64,000 bases of DNA from Flavobacterium sp. KMS (GTDB lineage Bacteria; Bacteroidota; Bacteroidia; Flavobacteriales; Flavobacteriaceae). The translations under genes were made by a program, and so were the position numbers. Numbering within the stretch: position 1 is the first letter of the stretch; every line of letters starts with the position of its first letter. Positions 61,243 to 64,000 of the stretch are shown here, one piece after another. Location: positions 186,001 to 250,000 of the forward strand of contig NZ_JSYP01000011.1 in NCBI RefSeq assembly GCF_000813005.1, written 5' to 3'. Below the pieces are notes generated by a model. It was not told the origin of the DNA and made no database searches. It saw only the letters and a program-made list of their open reading frames with translations.

Positions 61243-64000
61243 TTAATGTGTGTGTTTTGGGTTAAAACCGTCTTCACTAACTTCTGTTGGCGTATAATCT
61301 GCAAACATTTCAGTTTCGTAATCGATTTTTTCTCCTTTAGATAATCTTCTAACGATACCTTCCATTATTTGGTAGATTACAGGAACCACAATCAAGGTAA
61401 GGAATAAAGACGAAATTAATCCTCCGATAATTACCCAAGCCAAACCGTTTTTCCATTCTGCTCCAGCTCCAGATGCCAATGCAATTGGGAACATACCAAA
61501 TACCATCGCAATTGTTGTCATTAAGATTGGACGTAAACGTGCGTGATTTGCCTGAATTAATGCCGCTCTGATAGATTCTCCGGCAGCTCTTCGCTGGTTG
61601 GTATAATCGACAAGCATGATCGCGTTCTTACACACCAGACCAATTAACATGATAATACCCAGAATCGTAAAGATGTTTAAGGAGTTATTTGTTAATGCTA
61701 ATGCTAATAAAGCTCCAATAAACGAAAGTGGAATAGCAAATAATACTACAAATGGGTGAACGAAACTGTCATACAAACTCACCATTACAAGGTAAACTAA
61801 GATAATAGCGGCTAATAAAGCAATTCCTAAAGTACCAAATCCTTCAGATTGATTCTCCATGTCCCCACCCCAAATATAATTTACTCCAGTTGGTTTTTTA
61901 AGCTTATCTAATTTTTCCTGCCATATTCCAACAATTGTTCCTGAAGGAACCCCAACGTTTTGTCCTTTTACTGTTACCGAAGCCGATTTGTCTCTACGCT
62001 CTAACTGGCTAGGTCCGGAACCTTCTGTAATATCTGCAAATTGAGACAATTTTATTTGTTGTCCAGCTGAGTTAATGAAAATCAGGTTACTTACGTCAGT
62101 AATACTTTTTCTGTCGAATGCGTTGTATCTAATATTGATATCGTACTCATATTCTCCAGCTCTGTATTTACCATCTGTGTTTCCGCTAAAAGCAGTTTGC
62201 ATGGTTAAACCAACAGTTTGAAGTGTCAATCCTAATGCAGCCATTTTATCACGATCTACCTTAACATTAACTTCAGGGTTTCCGTCTTCAACTGTTAATT
62301 TAATCTCAGTTGTTCCAGGAATAGTACGTAATTCTGCTTCAGCTAATTTAGCAAATGCCATAGCACTTTCTGTAGATGGTCCAGTTACGATTAATCCTAA
62401 TGTAGCATCTTCAGCAGTTCCCAAAATACCAACCGGAACAGTTTTAACTTTTGCTCCAACTAATACTTTCTCTAATTTACGTTTGATTTTTGCAGCATAA
62501 ACAGATGCATCATCTTTACGGTCTTTTTGTTCGATCATTTTTACATCAATCTCCGCTTTATAAGCAGTAGCTTGTGATGCTCCAAAACCTTCACTGGTTT
62601 GTCCTACAGTTGTAATCTGGCTATGAACATATTCTTCATTTTTTAAGAAAGCTTCAGCTCTTTGAGTCATAAAGTTAGTTTGTTCTAGCGAAGCGTCTTT
62701 TGGCATTTCGATTTGAACTAAGAACTCACCACTATCTGATGCTGCGAAAAATTCACCACCAATAAAAGGTTTTAAACCAAATATTGACCCAAAGAACAAT
62801 ATCAATACAAGAATAACAGTCTTACCATAGTTATCCAAACACCAAGTTAACAAATGAGAAACCCAATCCGTAAAACGTGTTAGGTAACTTTCGAAACCAA
62901 GAATGATTCTACCAAATAGGTTCTTTCCTTCTATGTGTTCTAATTTTCCATAACGGGATGATAACCATGGAATAATCGTGAAAGATGCTAAAAGTGAGAA
63001 TAATGTCGAAATAATTACAGTTACACAAAATTGTGTAATAATATTAGATACCAATCCAGAACTCATGGCGATAGGCAAGAACACCACCACGATTACTAAT
63101 GTGATTGATGTTACAGTTCCACCAATTTCTGCAGTTCCATCATACGAAGCACGGATTCGGCTTTTACCCATTTCCATGTGTCGGTAAATATTTTCTAATA
63201 CCACAATGGCATCATCCACAAGAATACCTACAACAAGAGATAATCCTAATAAACTCATTAAGTTTAATGTGTATCCCATAAAGTAAATACCAATAAACGT
63301 AGCAATTAACGATGCAGGAATCGAAACCATTACAATCAATGAGTTTCTAATACTATGCAGGAAGAATAACATTACAAATGCAACAAGAACTACTGCAATC
63401 AATAAATCGTGAACTACAGAATCTGCTGCTTCTAATGTAAAGACAGTACTGTCTTTTGCTACTTCCAGTTTTAACTGATTTGCTTTATAGTCGTTTTCAA
63501 GAACAGTAATTGTTTTTAATAATTGCTCACTTACTGCTACCGCATTTGCATCTGATTGTTTTACGATTTGTAAAATAATCGCACTTTTTTGGTCTACACG
63601 TGATATTTTCTCAGCTATTTTTTGAGTATCCTGAACATCGGCAATATCACTTAATCGTACTTGAATCCCGTTTTGAGAAGATACTACTAAGTTTCTTAAC
63701 TCATCAACACTTTTATATTTACCCGCTAAACGAATTAATATTTTTTGATCACGAGTTTGAATGTTTCCTGTAGGGAAATCTAGGTTTGAAGTCAGGATGT
63801 TTTGTTGTACCTGAGGAATAGAAAGTCCGTAACCCTGCATTTTTAATGCATCAAGATTTACCTGGATTTCACGTTCAGAACCACCAATAATATTTACCTG
63901 AGCCACACCTTGTACACGAGATAATATAGGAGCAACTTTTTTATCAATTAAGTCATAAAATGCTGCTTCGTCCATTTTTCCGTTGGCACCAAGCGTCATA
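61243..64000 (-). CDS. RND efflux pump inner-membrane subunit (HAE1/AcrB type), N-terminus outside window
   Basis: About 918 residues of a resistance-nodulation-division permease that exports hydrophobic compounds using proton-motive force. The frame is open to the window edge; roughly 130 residues of the usual 1,040-1,060 are missing. The proton-relay aspartates are in GILVDDAIVVLENIYRH and the matching lysine is in GLVCKNAIMLVDY. GYTLNLMSLLGLSLVVG and the porter-domain segments (NIIGGSEREIQVNLD, MAALGLTLQTVGLTMQ) fit HAE1 proteins. The membrane-fusion and outer-membrane partners are presumably upstream, beyond the window. Confidence 0.95.
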   Translation of the reverse strand, partial: MTLGANGKMDEAAFYDLIDKKVAPILSRVQGVAQVNIIGGSEREIQVNLDALKMQGYGLSIPQVQQNILTSNLDFPTGNIQTRDQKILIRLAGKYKSVDELRNLVVSSQNGIQVRLSDIADVQDTQKIAEKISRVDQKSAIILQIVKQSDANAVAVSEQLLKTITVLENDYKANQLKLEVAKDSTVFTLEAADSVVHDLLIAVVLVAFVMLFFLHSIRNSLIVMVSIPASLIATFIGIYFMGYTLNLMSLLGLSLVVGILVDDAIVVLENIYRHMEMGKSRIRASYDGTAEIGGTVTSITLVIVVVFLPIAMSSGLVSNIITQFCVTVIISTLFSLLASFTIIPWLSSRYGKLEHIEGKNLFGRIILGFESYLTRFTDWVSHLLTWCLDNYGKTVILVLILFFGSIFGLKPFIGGEFFAASDSGEFLVQIEMPKDASLEQTNFMTQRAEAFLKNEEYVHSQITTVGQTSEGFGASQATAYKAEIDVKMIEQKDRKDDASVYAAKIKRKLEKVLVGAKVKTVPVGILGTAEDATLGLIVTGPSTESAMAFAKLAEAELRTIPGTTEIKLTVEDGNPEVNVKVDRDKMAALGLTLQTVGLTMQTAFSGNTDGKYRAGEYEYDINIRYNAFDRKSITDVSNLIFINSAGQQIKLSQFADITEGSGPSQLERRDKSASVTVKGQNVGVPSGTIVGIWQEKLDKLKKPTGVNYIWGGDMENQSEGFGTLGIALLAAIILVYLVMVSLYDSFVHPFVVLFAIPLSFIGALLALALTNNSLNIFTILGIIMLIGLVCKNAIMLVDYTNQRRAAGESIRAALIQANHARLRPILMTTIAMVFGMFPIALASGAGAEWKNGLAWVIIGGLISSLFLTLIVVPVIYQIMEGIVRRLSKGEKIDYETEMFADYTPTEVSEDGFNPKHTH

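Noticed and set aside
1..64000. Prophage, genomic island, tRNA or rRNA genes
   Set aside because: No integrase, transposase, phage or defence cluster was found, and I saw no tRNA-like T-loop sequences in the intergenic regions; codon and base use look even throughout.

Overview
The window looks like chromosomal DNA of a Flavobacteriaceae bacterium, most likely a Flavobacterium or close relative. The evidence is strong AT-richness, a SusC/SusD pair, a pectate lyase with a type IX secretion C-terminal signal, a 14-gene nuo operon with a short NuoG, flavobacterial families such as DUF6646, and promoters of the Bacteroidetes form TTG-N20-TAnnTTTG. I found no rRNA, tRNA, CRISPR array, phage or transposase gene. 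Gene density is normal and most genes are housekeeping or envelope functions.

Layout. 1-3 kb: 3' part of mfd (cut by the window edge) and a small ABC-type ATPase. 3.2-5.6 kb: a kinase/phospho-lyase fusion. 5.7-15.5 kb: a polysaccharide utilization locus on the minus strand (SusC, SusD, GH63-like enzyme, GH42 beta-galactosidase) with a terminator hairpin between susD and the enzymes and a duplicated candidate operator upstream. 15.5-19.8 kb: an ACT-like protein, then a minus-strand operon of two unknown secreted proteins, an LD-carboxypeptidase and YraN. 19.9-25.6 kb, plus strand: a secreted EEP-family phosphoesterase, 3-hydroxyanthranilate dioxygenase, two CorA-type transporters and an ALDH7-type dehydrogenase. 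25.7-28.6 kb: an operon of membrane proteins (LRR protein, GIDE/MULAN-like protein, LemA, small membrane protein). 28.8-33.9 kb: the secreted pectate lyase, a lipoprotein, a beta-barrel protein and a PPP-type phosphatase. 34-36.6 kb: dinB, a PAS protein and a Bax-inhibitor-1 protein.

36.6-37.4 kb is a gene-free mosaic of inverted repeats, including a 192-bp MITE-like element with 18-bp terminal inverted repeats and a 6-bp direct duplication. 37.4-50.9 kb is the complete nuoA-N operon, read from a strong-looking promoter at 50852-50882. Then come a cold-shock protein, aspS, a thioredoxin-like protein and a MORN-type protein. 54.8-61.1 kb is an iron-siderophore locus (TonB receptor, two small membrane proteins, two PepSY proteins); its two promoters carry the same Fur-like element. 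The window ends inside an RND efflux pump gene.

The observations I rate highest are: the MITE-like and nested palindromic elements before nuo; the shared operator of the iron genes; a possible leader peptide with two competing hairpins, one covering the corA start codon; the LRR-GIDE-LemA membrane operon; the tandem-CCAGT operator pair upstream of susC; and a possible biochemical link between the kinase/phospho-lyase fusion and the ALDH7 enzyme. All functional calls come from reading motifs by eye; no database search was run.
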